Below are positions 46,239 through 54,079 of a stretch of 64,000 nucleotides of DNA, one piece after another. Source of the DNA: Haloplanus rubicundus (lineage in GTDB: Archaea > Halobacteriota > Halobacteria > Halobacteriales > Haloferacaceae); assembly GCF_003342675.1 (NCBI RefSeq), contig NZ_CP031148.1, positions 1,364,001 to 1,428,000 on the forward strand. The letters are read 5' to 3'. A program made the position numbers and the translations under genes. Numbering within the stretch: position 1 is the stretch's first letter; each line of letters starts with the position of its first letter. The notes under the pieces were generated by a model, which saw nothing but the letters and a program-made list of their open reading frames with translations, had not been told where the DNA came from and searched no databases.

Positions 46239-46249
46239 GGTGGGGTAGT

Positions 46250-46672
46250 TTACGTGGCGACCAAGACCGGTCTTCCCGCATTCTGGACGACGCGGTCGGT
46301 CACGCTCCCAATCTGCTCTCCCTTTGCGTGGGAGTGCCCGTGGTAGCCGAGAACTACCAGATCGGCGTCAATCTCGTCAGCGTAGTTGATAATCTCGATA
46401 TATGGCTTCCCATGACAACACTGAGTAGTAACCGCAATATCGAGTTCTTCGCCCCGGTCGGCAATCTCCGAGAGTTCCTGATTGCCCCACTCTTCGATCT
46501 CCATGGTTTCCAGTTCCGTGCTACTCAGGGCCGGTTCGGCGTATCGATCGGTATCGACGACGAAGATCGCATGAAGTTCAGCGTCGTGCTGTTCGGCCTG
46601 TTCGAGTGCGTGTGTCGCTGCGCGGTTCGCGTCGGCACTTCCATCGGTCGCGACCAATATGGTATCGTACAT
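46250..46672 (-). CDS. Universal stress protein with altered ATP loop
   Basis: 140 residues starting MYDTILVATDGSADANRAAT. The loop region is VVLGYHGHSHAKGEQIGSVTDRV, in which the usual G-x-H-G-R-T-G reads GYHGHSHAKG, so the arginine and spacing are changed and nucleotide binding is doubtful. The PYIEIINYADEIDADLVVLG block is otherwise typical. The ATG at 46672 is preferred to one 16 codons upstream. The right end of the tnpB element abuts its stop codon. Confidence 0.9.
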   Translation of the reverse strand: MYDTILVATDGSADANRAATHALEQAEQHDAELHAIFVVDTDRYAEPALSSTELETMEIEEWGNQELSEIADRGEELDIAVTTQCCHGKPYIEIINYADEIDADLVVLGYHGHSHAKGEQIGSVTDRVVQNAGRPVLVAT

Positions 46673-46759
46673 ACTGTTCAAGACGCGATGAGTCCTTTTG
46701 TAGCTGCTGTCAATTCTCAAATGTTGGTAGGATTACTATTCGTTTCAGAACAACCGGAC

Positions 46760-46992
46760 ACGCGGACTGTCTTTTGGCGATTCTTCGGTTCTGGGAGCAC
46801 CCCAGTGTCGTCGGACACATCAGCTGCCGACAGTGCGGACAGCACTTCCGCAAGCGCGTCCACGATGAGGAGAATGACTTTCCAGCGGCCTCAGATTACG
46901 TGACGGACCCTACTTCATTATTCGTCAAGGCTCCCTTGGCTGGTCTGTCGACGAACGGATCGAATCAAATTTTGCTCAACCGAACCGCTTGA
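46760..46992 (+). other. Unassigned coding-like stretch with a zinc-motif remnant
   Basis: In one forward frame: LLAILRFWEHPSVVGHISCR, then QCGQHFRKRVHDEEN, ending in ILLNRTA. The C-x2-C-G-x-x-F-R arrangement looks like a zinc knuckle, but no second cysteine pair follows and no sensible start is found. It may be the relic of a DNA-binding or transposase protein. The rest of 46673-47110 contains nothing else that I can identify. Confidence 0.25.
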
Positions 46993-47109
46993 AGGAGGTA
47001 GATCCGAAGCATCACGGAAACCACCACCGATAGTTCTGGCCGGCTGCGGCCCGAGTGACACTCCTTGATTTCGTGGGTTAACTGACGCAAACTCTTCACC
47101 GTGATCGAT

Positions 47110-47400
47110 TCGGGGAGTTGGGGCGATTCAGAAAGCACAGACGAGTGGCTGACCAGACGTGAAATCCATCCCCCAATCCCCGAGAGGGCGTCTCGGTCGC
47201 CGGTGACGAAGTCGCGGATTGCGTCCTAGTGTTTGCCGACGTGGATCGACGCGCCCACGACCACGGCGTCATACTCTTCGGGAGTGAACGAGTCCGGTCG
47301 GTCACGCACGTCGACCGCACTTGCCTCGTGACCGCGCTCGCTGATCGTTCTCGTCGCCGCCGACGGCTCCCCGCTTGTCGAGCGTGCGCTCACGTACGTT
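47110..47400 (-). pseudogene. HemG-type flavodoxin fragment with in-frame stop
   Basis: On the reverse strand: STSGEPSAATRTISERGHEA, AVDVRDRPDSFTPEEYDAVV and VGASIHVGKH, then a TAG (47226-47228), then DAIRDFVTGDRDAL. This matches the N-terminal half of menaquinone-dependent protoporphyrinogen oxidase / flavodoxin-domain proteins, where the residue at the stop is often Q or R, so one base change could have made it. After about 47120 the similarity ends. The start codon and first strand are also degraded. A dead gene. Confidence 0.65.
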
Positions 47401-47410
47401 CTCGAGAATT

Positions 47411-47960
47411 ACATTTTGGCTGACTTGTGGGGTGGCCGCCGCGCGGACACACCGAGTTCCCGGCGCCCCGACGGTCCCACGTCCCGACCAGTTCCCTGCC
47501 GTTTCGTCGACTGGGAACGTCGTCATAGTAGCGGTTCCGACCCCGTCCGAGGCGGCGACCACTGGCGCCACCGCCGCAACTATCGGCGGAGAGTCGTGAG
47601 TCCAGTCGAGACGTGTTTCCGATCCTCTCACCGAAAATATCAGAAAAATATATATTAAGAAAGTAGTGAATTTGACGAAATGACCGCGGTCGCTCGTTGC
47701 ACCATCTTACTCCTCGATAGCCAACAAAACGCCTGAAACACCGAAAAACTCCAATAACTCGTAATCGATCCGGTCGATCAACTCGTCGTTCGTATCGAAT
47801 TAAAAAAGGGAAATAAAAAATAGTATCGCATCGAAAAAGCTTCGAAAAGGCGTTAGCTCGTCGTACGTGTCACTGAAGACGCCCCTCGCACGCATTCGTA
47901 TCATCTACCTTTTATTTTTCGAATATAATATTTATATGACATTTCTGCCGATCACCGTCC
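47411..47960. other. Gap with strongly AT-rich segment
   Basis: 47411-47630 has competing frames on both strands with no recognisable family. From about 47640 to 47950 the base composition falls far below the surrounding GC level, with runs such as gaattaaaaaagggaaataa and ttcgaatataatatttatat. No repeats with regular spacing (iterons) or ORB-like motifs are obvious to me, so I do not call an origin. It may be decayed DNA at a breakpoint. Confidence 0.5.
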
Positions 47961-47965
47961 TCTCG

Positions 47966-48058
47966 TCACCAATCACACCCCACCGAGACGCTGTGCACCG
48001 GCACGGGCGACTGGCGGGTCACCTTCTGTGCGACGCTCCCGAACAGCGCCTTCCCGGT
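47966..48058 (-). pseudogene. UspA C-terminal fragment
   Basis: Reverse strand reads TGKALFGSVAQKVTRQSPVPV then HSVSVGCDW and a stop. The LFGSVAQKVTRQSPVPV stretch is the last helix and strand of a universal stress protein. No N-terminal part remains. It abuts the IclR-like HTH fragment that runs the other way. Confidence 0.65.
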
Positions 48059-48087
48059 CGGTGAGCGCTGTCGGCCGCCTGTGAGAC

Positions 48088-48279
48088 GAGGTTCTCGCCC
48101 ACCTGCTGGACCTCGTAGTTCTCGCTGAACGACTGTCCGCGACCGTCACGGAACTCGCCGCTGACCTCGACGCCTCGAAGAGTACGATTCACAACCACCT
48201 CACGACGCTCGTCGAGTTGGGCTACGTCGTCACCGAGGGGAACGTCTACCACCTCGGGCTCCGAGCGACGTACTCCTGA
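48088..48279 (+). pseudogene. IclR-type HTH fragment
   Basis: [20 protein letters not shown] then [20 protein letters not shown] is the N-terminal winged helix-turn-helix of IclR regulators, ending abruptly at TGA (48277-48279). There is no start codon at a sensible place and the 180-residue effector domain is absent. The wing is similar in kind to the intact IclR at 51346 but clearly a different sequence. Confidence 0.65.
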
Positions 48280-48461
48280 CCCACGCGCGCCGACCCACCG
48301 AAATTCACTCCTGCCGAACAGCCGTTCGGATCGGTGATTCGCCGAAACTGACTAACATCAATAATTTTGTTATCTCCAATCGCCATCACTCGGCTCCATC
48401 ATATGGCCGTCGGCTCCTCGGCACGCAATTTATATATTCGGCCCTCCTCGATTACGGAAAT

Positions 48462-49088
48462 ATGGCACACGACGGCGACGACGGCGGCCGACCATCCAGC
48501 AAGGTCGCCCGACTGATCGACGAGTACGACCTCGGCGTGACGTACGGCGACGAACTCGAACGACGCTGGACGGCCGACGGCGACGAGCGGGAGAGTCTCC
48601 GTGACCTCGCCGACCGCTTCAACCGGCGGCTCCTCGAGAGCGCGCTGACCGCGGCCGGGGCATCGACGGTCAGCGGCGAGGTGGAGAACCTCTATCGACT
48701 CCTCACGGCCGACGACGTGAGCAGCGGGATGCGGACGGAGGCGCGGGCGCGCCTCGAACGCGACGGCGTCGACGTCGACGGACTCGAACGCGACTTCGTC
48801 ACGTATCAGGCCATTCGCTCCTACTTGACCGAGTACCGCGACGCCGAGTACGAGGAGCCGTCCGCGACCGAACAGATCGAGAGCGTTCTGGAGACGATCC
48901 AGCGCCTTCGATCCCGTCTGCGCTCGATCACCGAGGGGAGTCTGGATCGCCTCCGGTCGACCGACCGGCTCACCCTCGGCACGTTCCGCCTGTTCGTCGA
49001 CGTCGACGTGCTCTGTGAGGACTGTGGCGCCCAGTACGGCGTCGCCGAACTGCTCGAACGCGGTGGGTGTGACTGCGAGGACGACTAG
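48462..49088 (+). CDS. rdfA: Rod-determining factor RdfA
   Basis: 208 residues. The N terminus (SSKVARLIDEYDLGVTYGDE) and LERRWTADGDERESLRDLAD, the central TVSGEVENLYRLLTADDVSS, and the C-terminal cysteines in VLCEDCGAQYGVAELLERGG are the features of haloarchaeal RdfA, needed for rod cell shape in Haloferax. A TATA-like ATTTATATATTC about 25-35 bases before the ATG gives a leaderless promoter. It converges on the SMC-related gene with the two stop codons overlapping by four bases, the usual partner arrangement. Confidence 0.9.
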   Translation: MAHDGDDGGRPSSKVARLIDEYDLGVTYGDELERRWTADGDERESLRDLADRFNRRLLESALTAAGASTVSGEVENLYRLLTADDVSSGMRTEARARLERDGVDVDGLERDFVTYQAIRSYLTEYRDAEYEEPSATEQIESVLETIQRLRSRLRSITEGSLDRLRSTDRLTLGTFRLFVDVDVLCEDCGAQYGVAELLERGGCDCEDD

Positions 49089-51022
49089 ATCTCCGTCACG
49101 CGGGTGTAGTCGTCGTCGAGTGCCTGTGCGTCCTCGGGCAGGAGGGCGGCGACGAGGAACTCGGCGTAGTCGGCGACGTACTCGATCAGCGCGGCGATGC
49201 GTTCGGAGTCGATGGCCTCCAGCGAGTCGAGCAGCATGAACGGCACCGTCTCGTACACCTCGTGGACGAGATAGCCCGCGAGCGCGAACACGAGGCCGGT
49301 CACCTCGCGCTCGCTCTCCGAGAGGTGGTCGATGGTGTCCTCGAACGTCGCGCCGCTCTCGGTGCTGCGGACGATGTGGAGTTCGAACAGCGTCTTGTCG
49401 ACGTTCCGTCGTCCCTCCCGGACGGTGCGCTCGACCCGCTCGATCCAGATGCGTTCGAGGTTGTCGTAGCCGAGGATGTCGAGGACGGCCGCCATGTGCT
49501 CGTTGAACTGCTCGACGGCGTTCTCCTCGATCCGGTCGATCCGTGTCCGGAGGTTCCGCAGTTCCGCGTCGACCTCCTCGCGCTGGGAGCGGAGCTGCTC
49601 CTCCTCGGTCAGGCGCTCCTCTATCGACCCGATCCGGTCGGTCACGTCGTCGAGGTCGGATTCGAGGCGGCCGAGTTCGAACTCCAGCTGGTTCGCCTCC
49701 TTGTGGAGGTCGAGTACGTCGCCGAAGTCGTCGGACTCCAGAGTCTCGATCTCCGCTTCCAGCGCCTCGATGTCGTCGTTGAGGTCTTCGCGCTCCTCGC
49801 GGAGGCTCTCGAGTTGTTCCTCGCGGTCGTCGAGTTCGGTCGCGACGTCGTCGAGCTTGCGGTCGATGGACTCCCGGCGCTGTTGTTGCTTCCGGTACGT
49901 CCGGCGCTGCTCTTTCAACTCGTCCAGCTCGGATTCGAGCGACCGCGTCGTCTCCAACTTCTCCTGGCGGACCGACCGCAGTTGATCGAGCGTGCTCGTG
50001 ATTCGCTCCGTCTCGACGGTGGAGCCACAGGTCCAACAGACCACCGAGTCGTCGACGAGCGCGTCCGTCACGGCCCCCTCGTCGTCACCCGCGTCCAGAT
50101 GTGACGTGATCGCCCCCGTCTCGTCGAGCTGGTCCTCGTTGAACCCGATGACGTCCTGGAGGTCGCTCACTTCGCGTTCCAGGCTGTCGATTCGTCCACG
50201 AAGCCGCTCGATTTCGTCGTCGAGTTCGGCGTGTTCGCCCATCGGCGCGTCGGGAAGCTCCTCGCGTTCGGCCTCCAGCTCCCGTCGCTCGGCCGTGAGC
50301 GACTCGATGCTGTCCTGCTGGAGATCGATGTCCGAGCGGACCCGCTCCAGCGCCGACCGCTTCTCGCGTAAGTCGTCGAGCCGCGATTCCAGCTCCCGTT
50401 TCTCCTCTCGCGTCTCGTCGACGTCGGCGTCCAGCGCCTCGATGTCTTCCTCTTTCGCCGCTAGCTCCTCGCGTTTCGCTTCGATGTCGTCCTCGAGCCG
50501 ACTCCGCTTCCGTTCGAGCTCCGGCAGGTCACCTTTCAGGTCCTCCAAGTCGTCGAGTTCGTCGTCGATCCGGGACTTCTCGCGTTCGAGTTCCCGAATC
50601 TCGGCGTGAATGGCGTCGGTGTCGACCGGGCGCATGATGAGTTCGCGCAGGTCCTCGCTCATCGCCACCGACCGTCTGGCCTCGTTCGACTCCAGCAGAA
50701 ACGCGAAGAGGTCGGCGAGCTCCGGATCGTCCAGAAATGGCTCGCCGCCGGTCGTCACGGTGCCGTTCGACCGCGTGAACGTTCGCACGTAGCATTCGTC
50801 CCCGACCGTCAGGTCGACGCGTCCCTCGTCCGCGTCCGCCTTGAGGGAGGCGTCGTCGCTTCCCATGACCGCCATGATCGAGCGAAGCAACGACGTGCGG
50901 TTCGTCGCGTTCCGTCCCGTCAGAATCGTGATCCCGGGGTCGAACGCGACGGCCGTCTCGTCGATGCCGCCGACGTTCCGTACCTCGAGGCTGGCTTGCT
51001 GTCCGAGCAGTTCCGTATCCAT
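49085..51022 (-). CDS. Archaea-specific SMC-related protein
   Basis: 645 residues from the ATG at 51022 (MDTELLGQQASLEVRNVGGI). The P-loop is GRNATNRTSLLRSIM (about 35), lacking the usual GK(S/T) lysine, a family trait. Long coiled coils cover about 140-290 and 360-530 around a zinc-hook-like VVCWTCGST (Cys329, Cys332). The C-terminal block FEDTIDHLSESEREVTGLVF holds the signature and Walker-B-like parts. Smaller than true SMC, it resembles Sph proteins of haloarchaea. The frame opens 49 codons further upstream without similarity. Linked to rdfA. Confidence 0.9.
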   Translation of the reverse strand: MDTELLGQQASLEVRNVGGIDETAVAFDPGITILTGRNATNRTSLLRSIMAVMGSDDASLKADADEGRVDLTVGDECYVRTFTRSNGTVTTGGEPFLDDPELADLFAFLLESNEARRSVAMSEDLRELIMRPVDTDAIHAEIRELEREKSRIDDELDDLEDLKGDLPELERKRSRLEDDIEAKREELAAKEEDIEALDADVDETREEKRELESRLDDLREKRSALERVRSDIDLQQDSIESLTAERRELEAEREELPDAPMGEHAELDDEIERLRGRIDSLEREVSDLQDVIGFNEDQLDETGAITSHLDAGDDEGAVTDALVDDSVVCWTCGSTVETERITSTLDQLRSVRQEKLETTRSLESELDELKEQRRTYRKQQQRRESIDRKLDDVATELDDREEQLESLREEREDLNDDIEALEAEIETLESDDFGDVLDLHKEANQLEFELGRLESDLDDVTDRIGSIEERLTEEEQLRSQREEVDAELRNLRTRIDRIEENAVEQFNEHMAAVLDILGYDNLERIWIERVERTVREGRRNVDKTLFELHIVRSTESGATFEDTIDHLSESEREVTGLVFALAGYLVHEVYETVPFMLLDSLEAIDSERIAALIEYVADYAEFLVAALLPEDAQALDDDYTRVTEI

Positions 51023-51087
51023 CGTACGCGTGTCTCGAACGCGGATCGTAAAAACGTTGCTGTGAGACGGCCGCTCCCGCCATTCAA

Positions 51088-51109
51088 ATAACAAGCATAT
51101 TGTTGTTAT
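51088..51109. promoter_or_regulatory. Inverted repeat in the SMC / IclR intergenic region
   Basis: ataacaa (51088-51094) and ttgttat (51103-51109) form a perfect 7-bp repeat around 8 bases. It lies 66 bases before the SMC-related gene and about 240 before iclR. The element ttgttatc also occurs at about 48367, upstream of rdfA, so it may link the two convergent shape genes. The rest of 51023-51345 shows no gene. Confidence 0.4.
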
Positions 51110-51345
51110 CACAGTCGTCGGCACGCCAGCACCGTTCGTTCGCATTTCAAAAACGCCTCTGCGCGTCACGCCGCCGGTTCGAGGCGGGTCCCACGCCCCG
51201 AGAGTGGACGGACAGTCGCGATTCGACGTATCGGACCCTCGTTCGGGTACTGAATCGCCGCTGGACTGATCGGTCCGTCCAATCTCCCGTCTTCGTCGTT
51301 CGCGAGAGGTAAACGATTAAGTGCGACCGTGCTGTACGGGAACGC

Positions 51346-52158
51346 ATGACAGCCGAACCGAATCCGGACGGGTCGCCGCGCACGCTGAAGACTGTGGAGC
51401 GCACCGCGCAGGTCATCAAGGCGCTCGAAACGCTCGACGGTGCCGGCGTCACCGAGTTGGCCGACCACCTCGACATGTCGAAGAGTTCCACGTACCACTA
51501 TCTCGCCACGCTCCGGGCGGAGGATTTCGTCGTCAAGAACGGCGACCAGTACGAACTCGGCCTGCAACTGCTCCTCTCCGGTGAGTACGTCCGGAACCGC
51601 AACCTCCTCTATCGGTACGGCAAGGAGGAGGTGGAGGAACTCGCGGAGACGACCGGCGAGTACGCGAACCTCTTCACCGAGCAGCACGGCAAGGGGATCA
51701 ACCTCTACAAGGTCCGCGGCAGCGACGCCGTCGGGAGCGGCTACCAGACGGACAAACTCCAGCAGCCGGACCAGCTCCACTGCACGGCGACGGGAAAGGC
51801 CATCCTCGCCTTTCTCCCCGAGGACCGCGTCGACGACATCCTCGACGAACACGGCCTGCCCGAGCGGACGGAAAACACCATCACCGATCGGGACGAACTC
51901 CACGACGAACTGGCGACGGTTCGCGAGCGCGGCTACGCGTACAACGACGAGGAGGAAGTTGAGGGGCTTCGCGCCGTCGGCGCCCCGGTCATCGACCGCG
52001 ACGACACCGTCCTCGGCTCGCTGAGCGTCGCCGGCCCGACGAGTCGGCTGAAGGGCACGCCGTTCGACGAGGAACTCCCCGAGCAGGTCCAGCGCGCCGC
52101 GAACGTCATCGAGGTGAACATCAACATGGCCACCCACGGGTCGGAGTCGAGGGTCTGA
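51346..52158 (+). CDS. IclR-family transcriptional regulator
   Basis: 270 residues. HTH domain about 14-75: RTAQVIKALETLDGAGVTEL then DHLDMSKSSTYHYLATLRAE and NGDQYELGLQLL. The effector domain (about 85-260) has TGEYANLFTEQHGKGINLYK, HCTATGKAILAFLPEDRVDD and GLRAVGAPVIDRDDTVLGSL. It is the first gene of the purine-degradation locus and is convergent with the M20 hydrolase gene; IclR proteins such as AllR control allantoin genes in bacteria, so control of this locus by glyoxylate or allantoin is a sensible but untested guess. Confidence 0.93.
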   Translation: MTAEPNPDGSPRTLKTVERTAQVIKALETLDGAGVTELADHLDMSKSSTYHYLATLRAEDFVVKNGDQYELGLQLLLSGEYVRNRNLLYRYGKEEVEELAETTGEYANLFTEQHGKGINLYKVRGSDAVGSGYQTDKLQQPDQLHCTATGKAILAFLPEDRVDDILDEHGLPERTENTITDRDELHDELATVRERGYAYNDEEEVEGLRAVGAPVIDRDDTVLGSLSVAGPTSRLKGTPFDEELPEQVQRAANVIEVNINMATHGSESRV

Positions 52159-52229
52159 TCGCGTCTCGACGTGTCGGTCGCACACCTGTTTTCATTCGAC
52201 GAACGCTTAGTGACTCTCGGTACCGTGCC

Positions 52230-53504
52230 TCATTCGCGTGCCAGCGTCGCCAGTCCGGCCGTCAGCACCCGCGTCGCCGTCGCACAGCTACTCCAGTCCG
52301 TCCACTCGCGGGGGCTGTGCGAGAACCCGCCGCGAGAGGGCGCGAACAGCAACCCCGCCTCGGTGACGCTCGCAATATGCATGGTGTCGTGGCCCGCCCC
52401 GGAGTGCAGCGACAGCGACGGTACGTCCATCGCCGCCGCCGCGTCCCGGAGTGCGGTCGTACACCGCTCGCTCATCGCGCTCGGGGCGATGTCGTACGGC
52501 CGCTCGAACGTCGTCTCGACGCCGCGGTCGGTTTCGAGCGTCGACAGACAGTCCCGAACACGGGCGACGATCCATTCCATCGACTCGTACTCCACGTCGC
52601 GGACGTCGATGCCCAGTTCGACGCGCCCGGGGACGACGTTGATCGCGTTGGGCGCCACGTCGAGTTTCCCGACCGTTCCGACGACGGTGTCGCCGTTCTC
52701 GGCGACCACGTCGTTCGTCGCGCGCTCGACTTCGAGGACGAGTTCGCTCGCGGCGGTCAGCGCGTCCGTCCGTTCCGCCATCGTCGTCGACCCGGAGTGG
52801 TCCGCTTCCCCCTCGATTTCGACCGCACACCGGATGGTCCCGGTGATCGCCGAGACGATCCCCACGGCCGCACCCGCGTCCTGAAGGCGTTCCCCCTGTT
52901 CGACGTGGAGTTCGAGCCACGAGTCCCACGCGCTCGCGTCGAGGCGGTCGGTGCCCCGAAAGCCGATGTCGGTGAGGGCGGCGTCGAGTGTCACCCCGTC
53001 GCCGTCCTCGAGTGCGAGGGCGTCCTCGACGCTCCGTTTCCCGCTCGCGACCGACGAGCCGAGGACGCCGTTGGAGAACCGCCCGCCCTCCTCCTCGGTG
53101 AAACAGACGACCTCTATCGGCCGGTCGACGTCGGCGTCGGCCGCCTGAAGCGCCCGCACGGCTTCCAGCCCGCCGTAGACGCCGAGGACGCCGTCGAAGA
53201 TGCCACCTTCGGGCACGGAGTCCAGGTGGCTCCCGCACGCCACCGCCCGCGTCGTCGGATCGGCGCCGTCGGGCACCCACCGGCCGGTGATGTTACCGAC
53301 GGCGTCGACCCGCACGTCGAGGCCGGCGGCGTCGAGTCGGTCGACCAGATACTCCCGCGCTCGCCGGTTCGCGTCCGTCCCGGTCAGTACCGTGCGGCCG
53401 TGTCCCTCGTCGGTCCGGATGGCGCCGAACTCCGCGTTCGTGGTGATGTCGTCGCGGAGGCGCTCCTCGCTTACACATCGGTGTACGGACTCCGTGGTGC
53501 TCAT
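52230..53504 (-). CDS. M20 amidohydrolase (allantoate / N-carbamoyl amino acid type)
   Basis: 424 residues. Metal ligands are visible in AVACGSHLDSVPEGGIFDGV (His, Asp), ICFTEEEG-like VCFTEEEGGRFSNGVLGS (Glu), SWLELHVEQGERLQDAGAAV and SGAGHDTMHIASV (His). This is the AllC/AmaB/HyuC group that opens ureido bonds. In this locus allantoate is the most likely substrate, giving ureidoglycine or ureidoglycolate plus ammonia and carbon dioxide, but carbamoyl amino acids remain possible. The dimerisation domain (about 215-330) is present. Confidence 0.9.
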   Translation of the reverse strand: MSTTESVHRCVSEERLRDDITTNAEFGAIRTDEGHGRTVLTGTDANRRAREYLVDRLDAAGLDVRVDAVGNITGRWVPDGADPTTRAVACGSHLDSVPEGGIFDGVLGVYGGLEAVRALQAADADVDRPIEVVCFTEEEGGRFSNGVLGSSVASGKRSVEDALALEDGDGVTLDAALTDIGFRGTDRLDASAWDSWLELHVEQGERLQDAGAAVGIVSAITGTIRCAVEIEGEADHSGSTTMAERTDALTAASELVLEVERATNDVVAENGDTVVGTVGKLDVAPNAINVVPGRVELGIDVRDVEYESMEWIVARVRDCLSTLETDRGVETTFERPYDIAPSAMSERCTTALRDAAAAMDVPSLSLHSGAGHDTMHIASVTEAGLLFAPSRGGFSHSPREWTDWSSCATATRVLTAGLATLARE

Positions 53505-53618
53505 GCTCTACCGCCCCTTGCAGCCGCTCCAATGTTAATATACCGGCGCGTCGGCCGGATCACGGACTCACAGCCGCGGCTCTCCACCACGATACCGAAA
53601 AAATCGCCCGACAGCCCG

Positions 53619-54035
53619 CTACCGTTCCCGGACGACGATATCCTTCGCGCCGGTCTGTAGCGTCGCCTCCTCCAGTTCGCGGAGTTCCTCCCGCGACGCG
53701 TTCAGGCGGGCGACGTGGTTGCCGGCGAGCTCGCCCGCGGGACTCTTGAAACACGTCGGCCCACAGGGGACCAGAATCTCCTGTTCGTTCCGGTAGCCCG
53801 GATAGAGCAGGATGTCGCCCCGTGAGGGGTAGACCGTGTGGTTCTCGCGTGGAATCTCCGGGAGATCGATCTCGTCGATGTTGATCCACGTCGCGTGGCC
53901 GCTCCAGCGCACGTGCATCAACTCCGATTCGAGCGGGAGGAAGTCCCGGAGCGCTTCGACCGACCGAGGCGCTTCGTCCTCGAGCAGGTCGGCTACGAAC
54001 ACCTGTCCGTCGACGTCGAACTCTAACTGTGTCAC
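53619..54035 (-). CDS. DUF3830 family protein
   Basis: 138 residues from GTG 54035 (VTQLEFDVDGQVFVADLLED). The family blocks are ALRDFLPLESELMHVRWSGH, ENHTVYPSRGDILLYPGYRN and EILVPCGPTCFKSPAGELAG followed by NHVARL. The cyclophilin-like barrel of DUF3830 is found next to hydantoinases and carbamoylases in bacteria, with no proven function. It lies 45 bases downstream of the allantoinase gene in the same direction and 115 bases before the M20 gene, so the three are probably one operon. It is missed by an ATG-only search as no ATG fits. Confidence 0.87.
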   Translation of the reverse strand: MTQLEFDVDGQVFVADLLEDEAPRSVEALRDFLPLESELMHVRWSGHATWINIDEIDLPEIPRENHTVYPSRGDILLYPGYRNEQEILVPCGPTCFKSPAGELAGNHVARLNASREELRELEEATLQTGAKDIVVRER

Positions 54036-54079
54036 GTTCCTCGCAACGACGGCGTCTCGAATAAAAGTTCCGTCGCGCC

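Larger units (their letters stand above)
44880..46245 (+). mobile_element. IS1341-type element, tnpB frameshifted
   Basis: The tnpB reading frame at 44921-46238 with the right-end hairpin overlapping its stop (ccccaccct 46196-46204, agggtgggg 46237-46245) defines the element. A TATA-like taatataaag about 35 bases before the start is part of it. No tnpA is present. The left boundary is approximate. The right end stops within five bases of the stop codon of the UspA gene at 46250, on the other strand, so the insertion spared it. Confidence 0.8.

Noticed and set aside
47640-47960. Replication origin in the AT-rich block
   Set aside because: No cdc6/orc gene, no ORB-like or iteron repeats that I can see; low GC alone is not enough.
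48399-50036. 545-codon reverse ORF opposite rdfA and the SMC-related gene end
   Set aside because: It overlaps two recognised genes in other frames and consists largely of arginine, proline and glycine runs with no family pattern.
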